Of a stretch of DNA of 64,000 bases, positions 8,198-17,524 are shown in pieces; position 1 is the stretch's first letter; each line of letters starts with the position of its first letter. A model generated the notes under the pieces. It was not told the DNA's origin, did not search any database, and saw only the letters and a list, made by a program, of their open reading frames with translations. The stretch spans positions 248,001-312,000 of the forward strand of contig NZ_JBDIWA010000001.1 in the NCBI RefSeq assembly GCF_039794105.1, read 5' to 3'. This stretch comes from Kuenenia sp039794105 (GTDB lineage: Bacteria > Planctomycetota > Brocadiia > Brocadiales > Brocadiaceae). A program made the position numbers and the translations under genes.

Positions 8198-8614
8198 ATG
8201 ACTCAAATAATGGAAGAAAAAGAAGTCGATGTAACGGGGAAAATAGCACAAGTACTAGATATAGTATCGGGGATGACACTGTTGGAGGCATCTGAATTAG
8301 TAAAAGCATTCGAAAAGAAATTTGGTGTTTCCGCATCTGCAGTAGCCGCAATGCCTGTTGGTATGCCAATAGCAGGAGTCGGGGCAGCCGTAGAAGAAGA
8401 GAAGACATCTTTTGATGTAATTCTAAAAGAGGTCGGAGCTAACAAAATTCAAGTAATTAAGGCGGTTAGAGCAGAAACAAATTTAGGCCTCAAAGAGGCG
8501 AAAGATCTTGTAGAAGGTGCGCCTAAGGCTGTTAAAGAAGGAGTGACGAAGGAAGACGCAGACAAGATTAGAAAAACATTAGAAGAAGCTGGTGCCAAAG
8601 TAGAAATAAAATAA
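8198..8614 (+). CDS. rplL: 50S ribosomal protein L7/L12
   Basis: This 138-aa stalk protein recruits translational GTPases. It has an N-terminal dimerisation helix region (about residues 14-48), an Ala/Gly-rich hinge near residue 50, and a C-terminal domain with EEKTSFDVILKEVGANKI and GLKEAKDLVEGAPK. A GGGGGTG site precedes the ATG. The N-terminus is longer than usual by roughly ten residues (MTQIMEEKEVD). rpoB begins 37 bp downstream. Confidence 0.97.
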   Translation: MTQIMEEKEVDVTGKIAQVLDIVSGMTLLEASELVKAFEKKFGVSASAVAAMPVGMPIAGVGAAVEEEKTSFDVILKEVGANKIQVIKAVRAETNLGLKEAKDLVEGAPKAVKEGVTKEDADKIRKTLEEAGAKVEIK

Positions 8615-8651
8615 ACAGTTTTTTTGCCAACTTTTAAAGTTCTGAAAATTT

Positions 8652-11600
8652 ATGGAAATACGAAACTACAGTAAAGTAGACGAAGTAATAGAGCTTCAAA
8701 GTCTTACACAGATTCAAACGAAAGCATATATGGACTTTTTGCAGTTGGATATTCCAGCATCGAAAAGGAAAAATGTTGGTATTGAGGCTATATTGAGAGA
8801 GATATTTCCTGTTAGTAACTACGATGGCAACATAACATTAAATTATGTTAAATATGAGTTAGGAAAACCTCGCTATTCACAAGACGAATGTCGCCAGTTG
8901 CGATTGACATACGGGCGGCCTTTTCGCGTCTGGTTGCGTTTGGATAAAGATGAACCTATAGAAGAAGAGGTTTATCTGGGTGAGATTCCTGTTGTTATAG
9001 GTGGCGGAGAATTTATTATTAATGGTACAGAGCGGGTGATTGTTGCACAGTTGCATCGTTCGCCAGGGGTAGATTTTATAGAAGAATTTTACGCAGAAAA
9101 AAGATTACATTCTTGCCGAATAATTCCTGAGCGAGGAAGTTGGATTGAGTTGGAGGTAGGTAAAAAGGATGTACTTACTGTCAGGATTGATCAGAGTGGA
9201 AAATTACCCGCTACTTGTTTTCTCAGGGCGTTATCCGCAGAATACGCAAATGATGAGGATATTATTCGGTTGTTTCATGAAGTAGAAACGGTGAAAATCG
9301 CTGATTATGATGTGGCTGCAAAGTTGAGAGGTAGGTTTACTGCAGAGCAGGTTGTTAATCCTGAAACTGGGGAAATTTTGCTGGACGCGGGTCGTCAGTT
9401 TTCTGATTCAACGGTTAAGGCAATCACAGACCTGGAAATAAAGAAAGTAAATGTGATAAAAAAAGTAGAAGACAACTTAATATTAAATTCTCTGGAGTCA
9501 GACTTTACAAAGTCCCATGAAGATGCATTGTTGAAAATTTATGCAAGATTCAGACCAGGCAACCCGCAGCAAGTGGAAAAAGCAAGGCAGTTATTTTATG
9601 ATAAATTTTTTGATGAAAAAAGATATAGGTTGGGGCCTGTAGGCAGATTTAGGTTAAATAGGAAAATGGGTCATGATATCGATTCATCTAAAATGACTTT
9701 GCAAAAAGAGGATTTTGTAGAGGCTATTAGGTATTTGATGAAGTTGCGGAAAGGTACCCCGGGGGCATCAATTGACGATATAGATAATTTAGGCAACAGG
9801 AGACTTCGGACGATAGACGAGCTTGTTGGTGAAGAGTTGAGAAAGGGGTTTTTGAAACTAAGAAGAACCATACAGGAAAGGTTAAGTGTAAAAGAGACAG
9901 AACAATTAACACCGCGTTCTTTGGTAAATTCGAAAACCATATTTTCGGCGATCGATTATTTTTTCAGCCGAAGCGAGCTTTCGCAGGTTTTAGACCAAAC
10001 AAATCCGTTGGCACAGTTAACTCATGAACGAAGGTTAAGTGCGTTGGGACCTGGAGGCTTGAATAGGAAGAGGGCTGGATTTGAGGTGAGGGATGTGCAT
10101 GTTTCTCACTATGGAAGGGTGTGTCCGATAGAAACGCCAGAAGGTACAAACATTGGTTTGATAGCTTCTTTAAGTATATACGCAACAATCGATGAGTACG
10201 GTTTTTTGATTACACCATATCGTTTAATTGAAAAAGGAAAACCTTCTAAAAATATAATATATTTACGGGCAGACGAGGAAGAGGGTCGTTTGATAGCACC
10301 GGCTGATGTTTTAATCAGTGCTAAAGATACGTTGGGCAAGACGGATGTGCTGTGTAGACACGATGGCGACTTTAAGCACACGGCCTTCAAAGATGTAAAT
10401 TATATGGATGTTTCTCCTAAACAAATGGTCGGTGTTTCCGCAAGTTTAATACCATTTTTGGAACATAGTGATGCGAATAGAGCTCTAATGGGGTCGAATA
10501 TGCAGAGGCAAGCTGTCCCTCTGCTGAAGACAGAACCTCCTATTATTGCAACGGGCATGGAACGGGTTGTCGCCAAAAACTCAAGCATGACTGTTCAATC
10601 GGAAAAGAACGGAACTGTTACAAAGGTATCATCAAATGAAATTGTAATTGATAACAATGAAATTTATAAACTAAGAAAGTTTGTTGGGTTAAACGAAGGT
10701 ACTTGCCTAAATCAGAAACCTATAGTCACTGAAGGGCAAAAAGTCAAAAAAGGAGAGGTCATCGCTGACGGGGCGGCTACACATAATGGTGAACTTAGTT
10801 TAGGTAAAAATGTATTAGTAGCGTTTATGACATGGGATGGATACAATTTTGAAGATGCTATGGTGATAAGTGAAGCCTTGTTAAAAGATGATAGATTTAC
10901 CTCTATACACAGAGATGAATTTGAAGTAGAAATACGTGAAACAAAGCTGGGTAGGGAAGAATTTACTCGCGATATTCCGAATGTTTCAGAGAAAGCACTA
11001 AGAAATTTGGATGAAAATGGGATAATTCGGGTTGGAACAAAGGTGAAACCCGGAGATATCTTGGTAGGGAAGATAGCGCCCAAAAGCAGGAGTGAACTTT
11101 CGCCCGAAGAAAAACTGTTACATGCAATATTTGGACGTGCTGGTGAAGATGTTAAAAATGAATCGCTGGAAGTCCCATCCGGTATGGAAGGCATTATTAT
11201 AAATACGCAAGTATTTTCAAGAAAGTCGTATATTTCAGAAGAAAAAAGACAGAAAATATTGGGTGAGGTAAGTGAGATAGAGTCAAAGTATAACGAGGTT
11301 ATTGCTAAAGAATTTGCAAAGATGTTAAAAGCTATAAATGCAGAGATTGAAGAAGCTCTTGTAGATGTTCAAACCGGTCAGGTTTACAAAACAGAGAGGG
11401 CTATGTCTGAAAAAACGATACTTGCAATGGAAGATCATTTTAATATTGAAAATATCGCATTTAGTAGTAAAAAGAAAAAGGAACTGGCATTAGAAGTTTC
11501 ACTGGAATACAAAAGAAAAATGGAGGAGTTAAAAGAAGAGAGAGATGGGAAAATAAACCAGTTGAAGCGCGGAGATGAATTGCCTACAGGGGTTTTGGAA

Positions 11601-12344
11601 CTAGCGAAGGTCTCCATTGCAACGAAGAGAAAGCTTTCCGTTGGTGATAAAATGGCCGGCAGGCATGGTAACAAAGGAGTTATTTCCAAGATACTTCCTG
11701 AAGAAGATATGCCTTTTTTGGCAGATGGAACCAGGGTAGAGATGCTGCTGAACCCATTAGGCGTGCCGTCCAGGATGAATGTAGGGCAAATTCTGGAAAC
11801 TCATCTAGGATGGGCAGCTAAAAAGTTAGGTTTTAGGGCAGTTACTCCTATTTTTGAAGGTGCTTTAGAGGAAGAGATACGGGAGACACTGAAAGAAGCA
11901 AAGTTGCCGGAAGATGGAAAGGCAGTGTTGTATGATGGACGTACTGGAGAATCTTTCGGGCAAAAAGTTGCTGTGGGTTATATGTATATGTTAAAGCTTC
12001 ACCATCTGGTTGATGAAAAAGTACATGCAAGAGCGACAGGTCCATATTCGCTGATTACTCAACAACCTCTGGGAGGAAAGGCTAGGTTTGGCGGGCAGAG
12101 ATTTGGTGAAATGGAAGTATGGGCGTTGGAGGCTTATGGTGCTGCACATAATTTGCAAGAGTTGCTTACTGTGAAAAGTGACGATGTAGAAGGAAGGACG
12201 AAGATTTACGAATCAATGGTTAAGGGTGAAAACACATTGGAGGCTGGCACCCCAGCATCCTTTGAGGTGCTTTCAAATGAAATAGCGGGGTTGGGATTAA
12301 ATCTAAAATTAGAAAAGAAAAAGATGGATGTTTTAAAAGTATAG
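8652..12344 (+). CDS. rpoB: DNA-directed RNA polymerase subunit beta
   Basis: This 1230-aa catalytic subunit pairs with RpoC to form the active cleft. Recognisable parts are the N-terminal protrusion and lobes, the rifampicin-pocket region around 450-560 (SELSQVLDQTNPL, LTHERRLSALGPGG), the motif GDKMAGRHGNKGVISK near residue 1000, and the C-terminal GGQRFGEMEVWALEAYGAA near 1150 that anchors the clamp. The start at 8652 (MEIRNYSKVDE) has no strong ribosome-binding site, so coupling to rplL is possible. The protein is compact for the family and lacks large lineage insertions. Confidence 0.98.
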   Translation: MEIRNYSKVDEVIELQSLTQIQTKAYMDFLQLDIPASKRKNVGIEAILREIFPVSNYDGNITLNYVKYELGKPRYSQDECRQLRLTYGRPFRVWLRLDKDEPIEEEVYLGEIPVVIGGGEFIINGTERVIVAQLHRSPGVDFIEEFYAEKRLHSCRIIPERGSWIELEVGKKDVLTVRIDQSGKLPATCFLRALSAEYANDEDIIRLFHEVETVKIADYDVAAKLRGRFTAEQVVNPETGEILLDAGRQFSDSTVKAITDLEIKKVNVIKKVEDNLILNSLESDFTKSHEDALLKIYARFRPGNPQQVEKARQLFYDKFFDEKRYRLGPVGRFRLNRKMGHDIDSSKMTLQKEDFVEAIRYLMKLRKGTPGASIDDIDNLGNRRLRTIDELVGEELRKGFLKLRRTIQERLSVKETEQLTPRSLVNSKTIFSAIDYFFSRSELSQVLDQTNPLAQLTHERRLSALGPGGLNRKRAGFEVRDVHVSHYGRVCPIETPEGTNIGLIASLSIYATIDEYGFLITPYRLIEKGKPSKNIIYLRADEEEGRLIAPADVLISAKDTLGKTDVLCRHDGDFKHTAFKDVNYMDVSPKQMVGVSASLIPFLEHSDANRALMGSNMQRQAVPLLKTEPPIIATGMERVVAKNSSMTVQSEKNGTVTKVSSNEIVIDNNEIYKLRKFVGLNEGTCLNQKPIVTEGQKVKKGEVIADGAATHNGELSLGKNVLVAFMTWDGYNFEDAMVISEALLKDDRFTSIHRDEFEVEIRETKLGREEFTRDIPNVSEKALRNLDENGIIRVGTKVKPGDILVGKIAPKSRSELSPEEKLLHAIFGRAGEDVKNESLEVPSGMEGIIINTQVFSRKSYISEEKRQKILGEVSEIESKYNEVIAKEFAKMLKAINAEIEEALVDVQTGQVYKTERAMSEKTILAMEDHFNIENIAFSSKKKKELALEVSLEYKRKMEELKEERDGKINQLKRGDELPTGVLELAKVSIATKRKLSVGDKMAGRHGNKGVISKILPEEDMPFLADGTRVEMLLNPLGVPSRMNVGQILETHLGWAAKKLGFRAVTPIFEGALEEEIRETLKEAKLPEDGKAVLYDGRTGESFGQKVAVGYMYMLKLHHLVDEKVHARATGPYSLITQQPLGGKARFGGQRFGEMEVWALEAYGAAHNLQELLTVKSDDVEGRTKIYESMVKGENTLEAGTPASFEVLSNEIAGLGLNLKLEKKKMDVLKV

Positions 12345-12373
12345 CATTTTATGATGAATATTTGGATATTAGT

Positions 12374-12403
12374 TTGAAAGCTGTGGGTTTATATAAGTAA
12401 TAT
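12374..12403 (+). promoter_or_regulatory. Weak candidate promoter before rpoC
   Basis: TTGAAA (12374-12379) and TAATAT (12398-12403) with 18-bp spacing lie in the unusually long 155-bp gap between rpoB and rpoC. In most bacteria these genes are close together. The -10 match is only 4 of 6, so this is tentative. Confidence 0.22.
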
Positions 12404-12499
12404 TAAAGGATCGAGATATTACATTAAAAATTTTATAAAAAAGAGCTTGAAGTACTGCGCTTAATATTTAGATTTGTGCGTACTATTTGAGATTATCAT

Positions 12500-15400
12500 A
12501 TGACAGAAATAATTTACGAAAGAATAAATGAGTATAGTTCGGTTAAAATATCGCTGGCTTCGCCGGAAGATATCCGCGGTTGGTCTTATGGCGAAGTTAA
12601 GAAACCTGAAACTATAAATTACCGTACATATAGGGCAGAGAAAGATGGTTTATTTTGCGAGCGTATTTTTGGCCCTGAACGTAATTGGGAGTGTTTTTGC
12701 GGTAAATATAAGGGCATTAAACATAAGGGAATTGTTTGTGATAGATGTGGTGTGAAATTGACCCATTCGCGTGTGAGAAGAAGGAGGATGGGCCATATAA
12801 ATTTAGCAGCACCTATCGTTCATATTTGGTTTTTTAAGGCAATGCCCTCACGTTTGGGTACTCTTTTGGGAATGAAAACTACGTCGCTGGAAAGAATCAT
12901 TTATTTTCAGGGTTATGTGGTTATAGACCCAGGCAGTACAACACTCAAAGAATATCAGGTGCTTAGTGAAGAGGAATATAAAACAACTAAAGAGAAATTT
13001 GGTGAAGAGTCTTTTGTGGCGGCAATGGGTGCCGAGGCAATACGCATGTTATTGCAAAAAATTGATTTAGTTGTGCTGTCAAATGAACTGCGCGAGGAGC
13101 TTGGCCGCACCCGTTCAAAGCAACGTGCTAAAGAAATAATAAAGAGGTTAGAAATTGTAGAAGCTTTTCGGGATTCGGATAACAAACCCGAATGGATGGT
13201 TTTGAGTGCGATTCCTGTTATTCCGCCAGACCTGAGACCATTGGTGTTGTTGGAAAGCGGCAATTTCGCTTCATCAGACCTGAATGATTTATATAGAAGA
13301 ATTATTAACAGAAATAATCGACTTAAGAAGCTGATAGATCTTAATGCACCCGAAGTTATTATAAGAAACGAAAAAAGAATGCTTCAACAAGCGGTTGATG
13401 CTTTATTTGATAATACGAGGGGGAAACGTCCAGTTCTCGGAAGCAACAATAGGCCATTGAAGTCTCTTACTGATATGATAAAGGGGAAACAAGGTCGATT
13501 TAGAGAAAATTTACTTGGTAAACGCGTGGATTATTCTGCACGTTCTGTGATTGTTGTGGGACCTGAGCTGAAATTGCATCAGTGTGGATTACCAAAGAAA
13601 ATAGCGTTAGAACTATTTCAACCATTCATAATAAGAAGATTAAGAGAATTTGGATATGCGGATACAATCAAAAGTGCAAAAAAGATGCTGAGTCGGAAGG
13701 ACAAAGAAGTTTGGGATATTCTCGAAGAAGTGGTGAAGCGGAGACCGGTGTTGCTTAATAGAGCTCCCACACTTCATAGAATGGGTATACAAGCGTTTGA
13801 GCCTATACTTGTGGAAGGTAATGCAATAAAGCTTCATCCGCTGGTTTGTCGGGGGTTTAATGCCGATTTCGATGGTGACCAAATGGCGGTTCATTTGCCG
13901 TTGTCTATTGAAGCACAGACGGAAGCAATTACTCTTATGTTGTCTACAAATAACATCTTTTCTCCAGCTTCAGGAGAGCCAATTATTGTGCCATCACAGG
14001 ATATTGTATTAGGATGTTATTATTTAACTGCCAGCATACAGAATGAGGCGGTGGAAAAACTAAAAAGATTTAGTGGTAATGAAGAGGTAATATATGCCCT
14101 GTCTGTAAATAAATTACACCTACACGACAAGATTGAGATAAAACTAAAACAGGTCACTGTTGTTAACGATCGCTTGGGAAAAGAAGAACCAGTTTGCGGG
14201 TTGTGCGAAACGACTGCTGGGCGTGTTGTATTTAATAGTGTATTACCTGAAGGAATTCCTTTTTACAATTATCCTTTAGATCAAAAGGGAATAAGCAGGA
14301 TAATTCAGGATTGTTATAAAATGATCGGAAGAGAGAAGACCATTACTTTATTGGATGATGTAAAAGAGATTGGATTTAAAGAATGCACGAAGGCGGGGTT
14401 ATCATTTTCAATAAGTGATGTTAAAATGCCTGAAAAAAAAGGTGAAATAATTGATAAAACGCAGTTGGAAATAGAAAAGATACAGAAGTTATACAGAAAA
14501 GGTGTTATTACGGAAGGAGAGCGCTACAATCAAATCATAGATGCTTGGACATACGCTGGCGAAAAAATAGCCGAAGAAATGATGGGTGCTCTTAAAAATG
14601 ATACAAGAGGAGGTAAACCTTATTTGAACCCTGTCTATCTGATGTCTGCTTCAGGGGCAAGAGGAAGTTCACAGCAGTTGAGACAGCTTGCTGGAATGCG
14701 TGGTTTAATGGCGAAGCCCTCTGGAAAAATCATAGAAACCCCAATAAAGGCAAATTTTAGAGAGGGTTTAGGTGTGTTGGAGTATTTTAGTTCTACTCAC
14801 GGTGCTAGAAAAGGGTTAGCGGATACAGCGCTAAAAACTGCGGATTCTGGATACTTAACAAGGAAACTGGCGGATGTTGCTCAGAATGTAGTGATTACTT
14901 CTTTAGATTGTGGTACCAAGAACGGCATTACAAAAAGTATAGTTTACAGGGGGGAAAAAGTGGAGGTTCCCCTAAGTAAGACTATAACTGGAAGGGTTGC
15001 AAGAAACAATATTGTAGATTTAGTTAAAGACGAGGTAATTATCAGAGAAAACGATTTAATTACCGAAGAAAAAGCTAAAAAGATCGAGGCTTTGGGATAC
15101 GAAAAAATAAGGGTAAGGTCTCCATTTACGTGTGAAATGTCCCTGGGGCTTTGTTCGAAATGTTATGGAATGGATCTATCAAGGGGAGGACTAGTTGAGG
15201 AAGGTATGGCCGTGGGGATAATTGCAGCTCAGTCAATTGGTGAGCCTGGTACCCAGCTAACAATGAAAACTTTCCATATCGGTGGTACCGCCACTCGCTC
15301 GGTAGAAGCTTCTGAGACAAAAGCAAAACGTTCTGGCAAAATTAAGTACCATAATTTGAATGTTGTTAAAAATCCACAGGAAAAAAATGTTGCTATTAAT

Positions 15401-16609
15401 TCAAAAGGTGAATTATTAATTATAGATGCAAAAGAGAGACAAATCGAAAAGCATTCTGTAGTGCTTGGTGCGGAAGTTTTAGTTAAAGAAGGCGATAGTG
15501 TTGCTGTTCGCCAAACACTGACCCGCTGGGACCCCCACATGGTTCCTATATTAGCGGAAATGTCAGGGTCTGTTCGTTTTGAAGATATTGAAATAGGCAA
15601 AACTGTCAGAGAAGAATCCGATGCGTCCACCGGATTTAAACGTAAAGTAATTATGGAACATAAGGGTGATTTGCACCCGCAAATAATTATAGAGGATGAG
15701 AATGGTAAGATTTCAGGGTTGTATCCAATACCTGAAAAGGCTCATCTGGAGGTTGAGGAGGGAGAGAAGGTTACGCCGGGTACATTGCTTGCGAAAACAC
15801 CGAGAGAGATTTCCAGGACGGAAGATATAACAGGTGGGTTACCGCGAGTCGCTGAAATTTGCGAGGCACGAAAGCCAAAAGACCCTGCAGTTATGAGTGA
15901 AATAGAAGGGGTCGTGGAGTTGGGGGAAAAAAGGCGCGGTAAGCGAACTATTATTGTCAGAGGAGAAGGTGGTATGGAGAGCGAACACCTTGTTCCAAGA
16001 GGTAAGCATTTAAAGGTACATAGGGGTGATCATGTTAAAGCTGGAGACCCACTTGTGGAAGGCCCGTTGGTTTTGCAGGACATTTTAAGAATATGTGGCG
16101 AGGAAGAATTGCAGACTTACATGTTAAAAGAGGTTCAAAATGTTTATCGGTCTCAAAACGTACCGATTGATGATAAACATATAGAAATAATAATTGGTCA
16201 AATGCTTAGGAAAGTAAAAATAGAGGATGCGGGGGATACGAATCTCCTTCCGGGACAAATTATGGATAAATTTAAATTCAGAGAAGAAAATAAGAAAATA
16301 AAAGATATGGGCGGAAAACCTTCAACCGCAAAACCTTTATTGTTGGGTATTACGAGAGCATCTCTGCAGGCGGATAGTTTTATTTCTGCAGCTTCTTTTC
16401 AGGAGACAACAAAAGTATTGACTAGAGCTGCGCTTGAAGGAAAAGTTGATAATTTGGTAGGATTAAAGGAAAACGTAATTCTTGGTCATTTGGTGCCCGC
16501 GGGTACCGGATATAAGTCGTACAATACACTTTGTGCAATTGCTACAAGTGAGGTGGCAATCAAGGAAGCAAGCAAGCAAAAAGAAGAGTTATTAGAACCA
16601 ACATTATAA
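12500..16609 (+). CDS. rpoC: DNA-directed RNA polymerase subunit beta'
   Basis: This 1369-aa subunit carries the catalytic magnesium triad NADFDGDQ (D456, D458, D460). Near residue 75 the zinc-ribbon cysteines appear (CFCGKYKG...CDRCG), and a second zinc cluster near 880-890 (CEMSLGLCSKCYG). The bridge-helix/trigger-loop segment with IIAAQSIGEPGTQLTMKTFH is near residue 910. Length is close to the usual 1,200-1,400. It starts 155 bp after rpoB and is followed by rpsL after only 14 bp, fusing the beta and str gene groups. Confidence 0.98.
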   Translation: MTEIIYERINEYSSVKISLASPEDIRGWSYGEVKKPETINYRTYRAEKDGLFCERIFGPERNWECFCGKYKGIKHKGIVCDRCGVKLTHSRVRRRRMGHINLAAPIVHIWFFKAMPSRLGTLLGMKTTSLERIIYFQGYVVIDPGSTTLKEYQVLSEEEYKTTKEKFGEESFVAAMGAEAIRMLLQKIDLVVLSNELREELGRTRSKQRAKEIIKRLEIVEAFRDSDNKPEWMVLSAIPVIPPDLRPLVLLESGNFASSDLNDLYRRIINRNNRLKKLIDLNAPEVIIRNEKRMLQQAVDALFDNTRGKRPVLGSNNRPLKSLTDMIKGKQGRFRENLLGKRVDYSARSVIVVGPELKLHQCGLPKKIALELFQPFIIRRLREFGYADTIKSAKKMLSRKDKEVWDILEEVVKRRPVLLNRAPTLHRMGIQAFEPILVEGNAIKLHPLVCRGFNADFDGDQMAVHLPLSIEAQTEAITLMLSTNNIFSPASGEPIIVPSQDIVLGCYYLTASIQNEAVEKLKRFSGNEEVIYALSVNKLHLHDKIEIKLKQVTVVNDRLGKEEPVCGLCETTAGRVVFNSVLPEGIPFYNYPLDQKGISRIIQDCYKMIGREKTITLLDDVKEIGFKECTKAGLSFSISDVKMPEKKGEIIDKTQLEIEKIQKLYRKGVITEGERYNQIIDAWTYAGEKIAEEMMGALKNDTRGGKPYLNPVYLMSASGARGSSQQLRQLAGMRGLMAKPSGKIIETPIKANFREGLGVLEYFSSTHGARKGLADTALKTADSGYLTRKLADVAQNVVITSLDCGTKNGITKSIVYRGEKVEVPLSKTITGRVARNNIVDLVKDEVIIRENDLITEEKAKKIEALGYEKIRVRSPFTCEMSLGLCSKCYGMDLSRGGLVEEGMAVGIIAAQSIGEPGTQLTMKTFHIGGTATRSVEASETKAKRSGKIKYHNLNVVKNPQEKNVAINSKGELLIIDAKERQIEKHSVVLGAEVLVKEGDSVAVRQTLTRWDPHMVPILAEMSGSVRFEDIEIGKTVREESDASTGFKRKVIMEHKGDLHPQIIIEDENGKISGLYPIPEKAHLEVEEGEKVTPGTLLAKTPREISRTEDITGGLPRVAEICEARKPKDPAVMSEIEGVVELGEKRRGKRTIIVRGEGGMESEHLVPRGKHLKVHRGDHVKAGDPLVEGPLVLQDILRICGEEELQTYMLKEVQNVYRSQNVPIDDKHIEIIIGQMLRKVKIEDAGDTNLLPGQIMDKFKFREENKKIKDMGGKPSTAKPLLLGITRASLQADSFISAASFQETTKVLTRAALEGKVDNLVGLKENVILGHLVPAGTGYKSYNTLCAIATSEVAIKEASKQKEELLEPTL

Positions 16610-16623
16610 ATAGCGGGGGAGAT

Positions 16624-16995
16624 ATGCCTACAATAAATCAATTAATAAGAAAAGGTCGAAAGAAAACAAAAAATAAAAGTAAAAGCCCCGATTTAGAAAA
16701 ATGTTCTCAAAAAAAGGGTGTCTGCCTTCAAGTAATGACGAGAACTCCGAAGAAACCAAATTCAGCCTTGAGAAAAGCTGCGAGGGTGAGGTTGTCAAAT
16801 GGCAGGGAAATAAGTGCTTACATTCCAGGCGAAGGTCATAATTTACAAGAACATTCAATCGTATTGGTGAGGGGGGGGAGGGTTAGAGACCTACCAGGTA
16901 TTAAATATCACATAGTCCGTGGAACATTGGATTGTGCCGGTGTAAATGGCCGAAAACGATCCAGGTCTAAATATGGCGCTAAAACCCCTAAATAG
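16624..16995 (+). CDS. rpsL: 30S ribosomal protein S12
   Basis: This 123-aa protein lies at the decoding centre and controls accuracy. The conserved TRTPKKPNSALRK and VLVRGGRVRDLPGI motifs are intact, including the lysines where streptomycin-resistance mutations arise in other species. A GGGGG site precedes the ATG. It begins the rpsL-rpsG-fusA-tuf group directly after rpoC. Confidence 0.98.
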   Translation: MPTINQLIRKGRKKTKNKSKSPDLEKCSQKKGVCLQVMTRTPKKPNSALRKAARVRLSNGREISAYIPGEGHNLQEHSIVLVRGGRVRDLPGIKYHIVRGTLDCAGVNGRKRSRSKYGAKTPK

Positions 16996-17020
16996 GTCTT
17001 AATTTTGGAGAATTTAATAG

Positions 17021-17503
17021 ATGGCTCTTGCGTATAGAAGTACTGAGAAATTTTTACAACCGGATGCAAAATATAAGAGTAAGTTGATAACAAAATTTAT
17101 TAACTGCCTTATGAAAAAAGGAAAGAAGAGTACGGCAGAAAAGATATTCTATGGTGCTATGGATCTGATAGAAAAAAAAGTATCTGATGTCGCTCCTATT
17201 GAGCTTTTTGAAACCGCAGTAAATAATGTTAAGCCTTTGGTCGAGGTTCGGTCGAAGCGTGTGGGAGGTGCCACATATCAAGTACCTGTTGAAGTCCCGA
17301 GACAAAGACAGGTCGCCTTGACGATACGCTGGATAATAGAAGCCGCTAAAAGCAAAAAAGGACGCCCTATGTTTCAGCGCTTGGCAGATGAGTTGATGGA
17401 TGCATATAAAAAACAAGGTATATCAATAACAAAAAGAGAAAACACGCATAAAATGGCAGAGGCAAATAAGGCATTTGCACATTTTGCATGGTCGAAGTTT
17501 TAA
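17021..17503 (+). CDS. rpsG: 30S ribosomal protein S7
   Basis: This 160-aa protein initiates assembly of the 30S head. The signature region after FINCLMKKGKKSTAEKIFY and the segment GGATYQVPVEVP are typical. The C-terminal part (KMAEANKAFAHFAWSKF) is slightly longer than the E. coli core. GGAG lies 10 bp before the ATG. fusA follows 21 bp downstream. Confidence 0.97.
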   Translation: MALAYRSTEKFLQPDAKYKSKLITKFINCLMKKGKKSTAEKIFYGAMDLIEKKVSDVAPIELFETAVNNVKPLVEVRSKRVGGATYQVPVEVPRQRQVALTIRWIIEAAKSKKGRPMFQRLADELMDAYKKQGISITKRENTHKMAEANKAFAHFAWSKF

Positions 17504-17524
17504 TTGAGGGTAGATTAAAAAAAG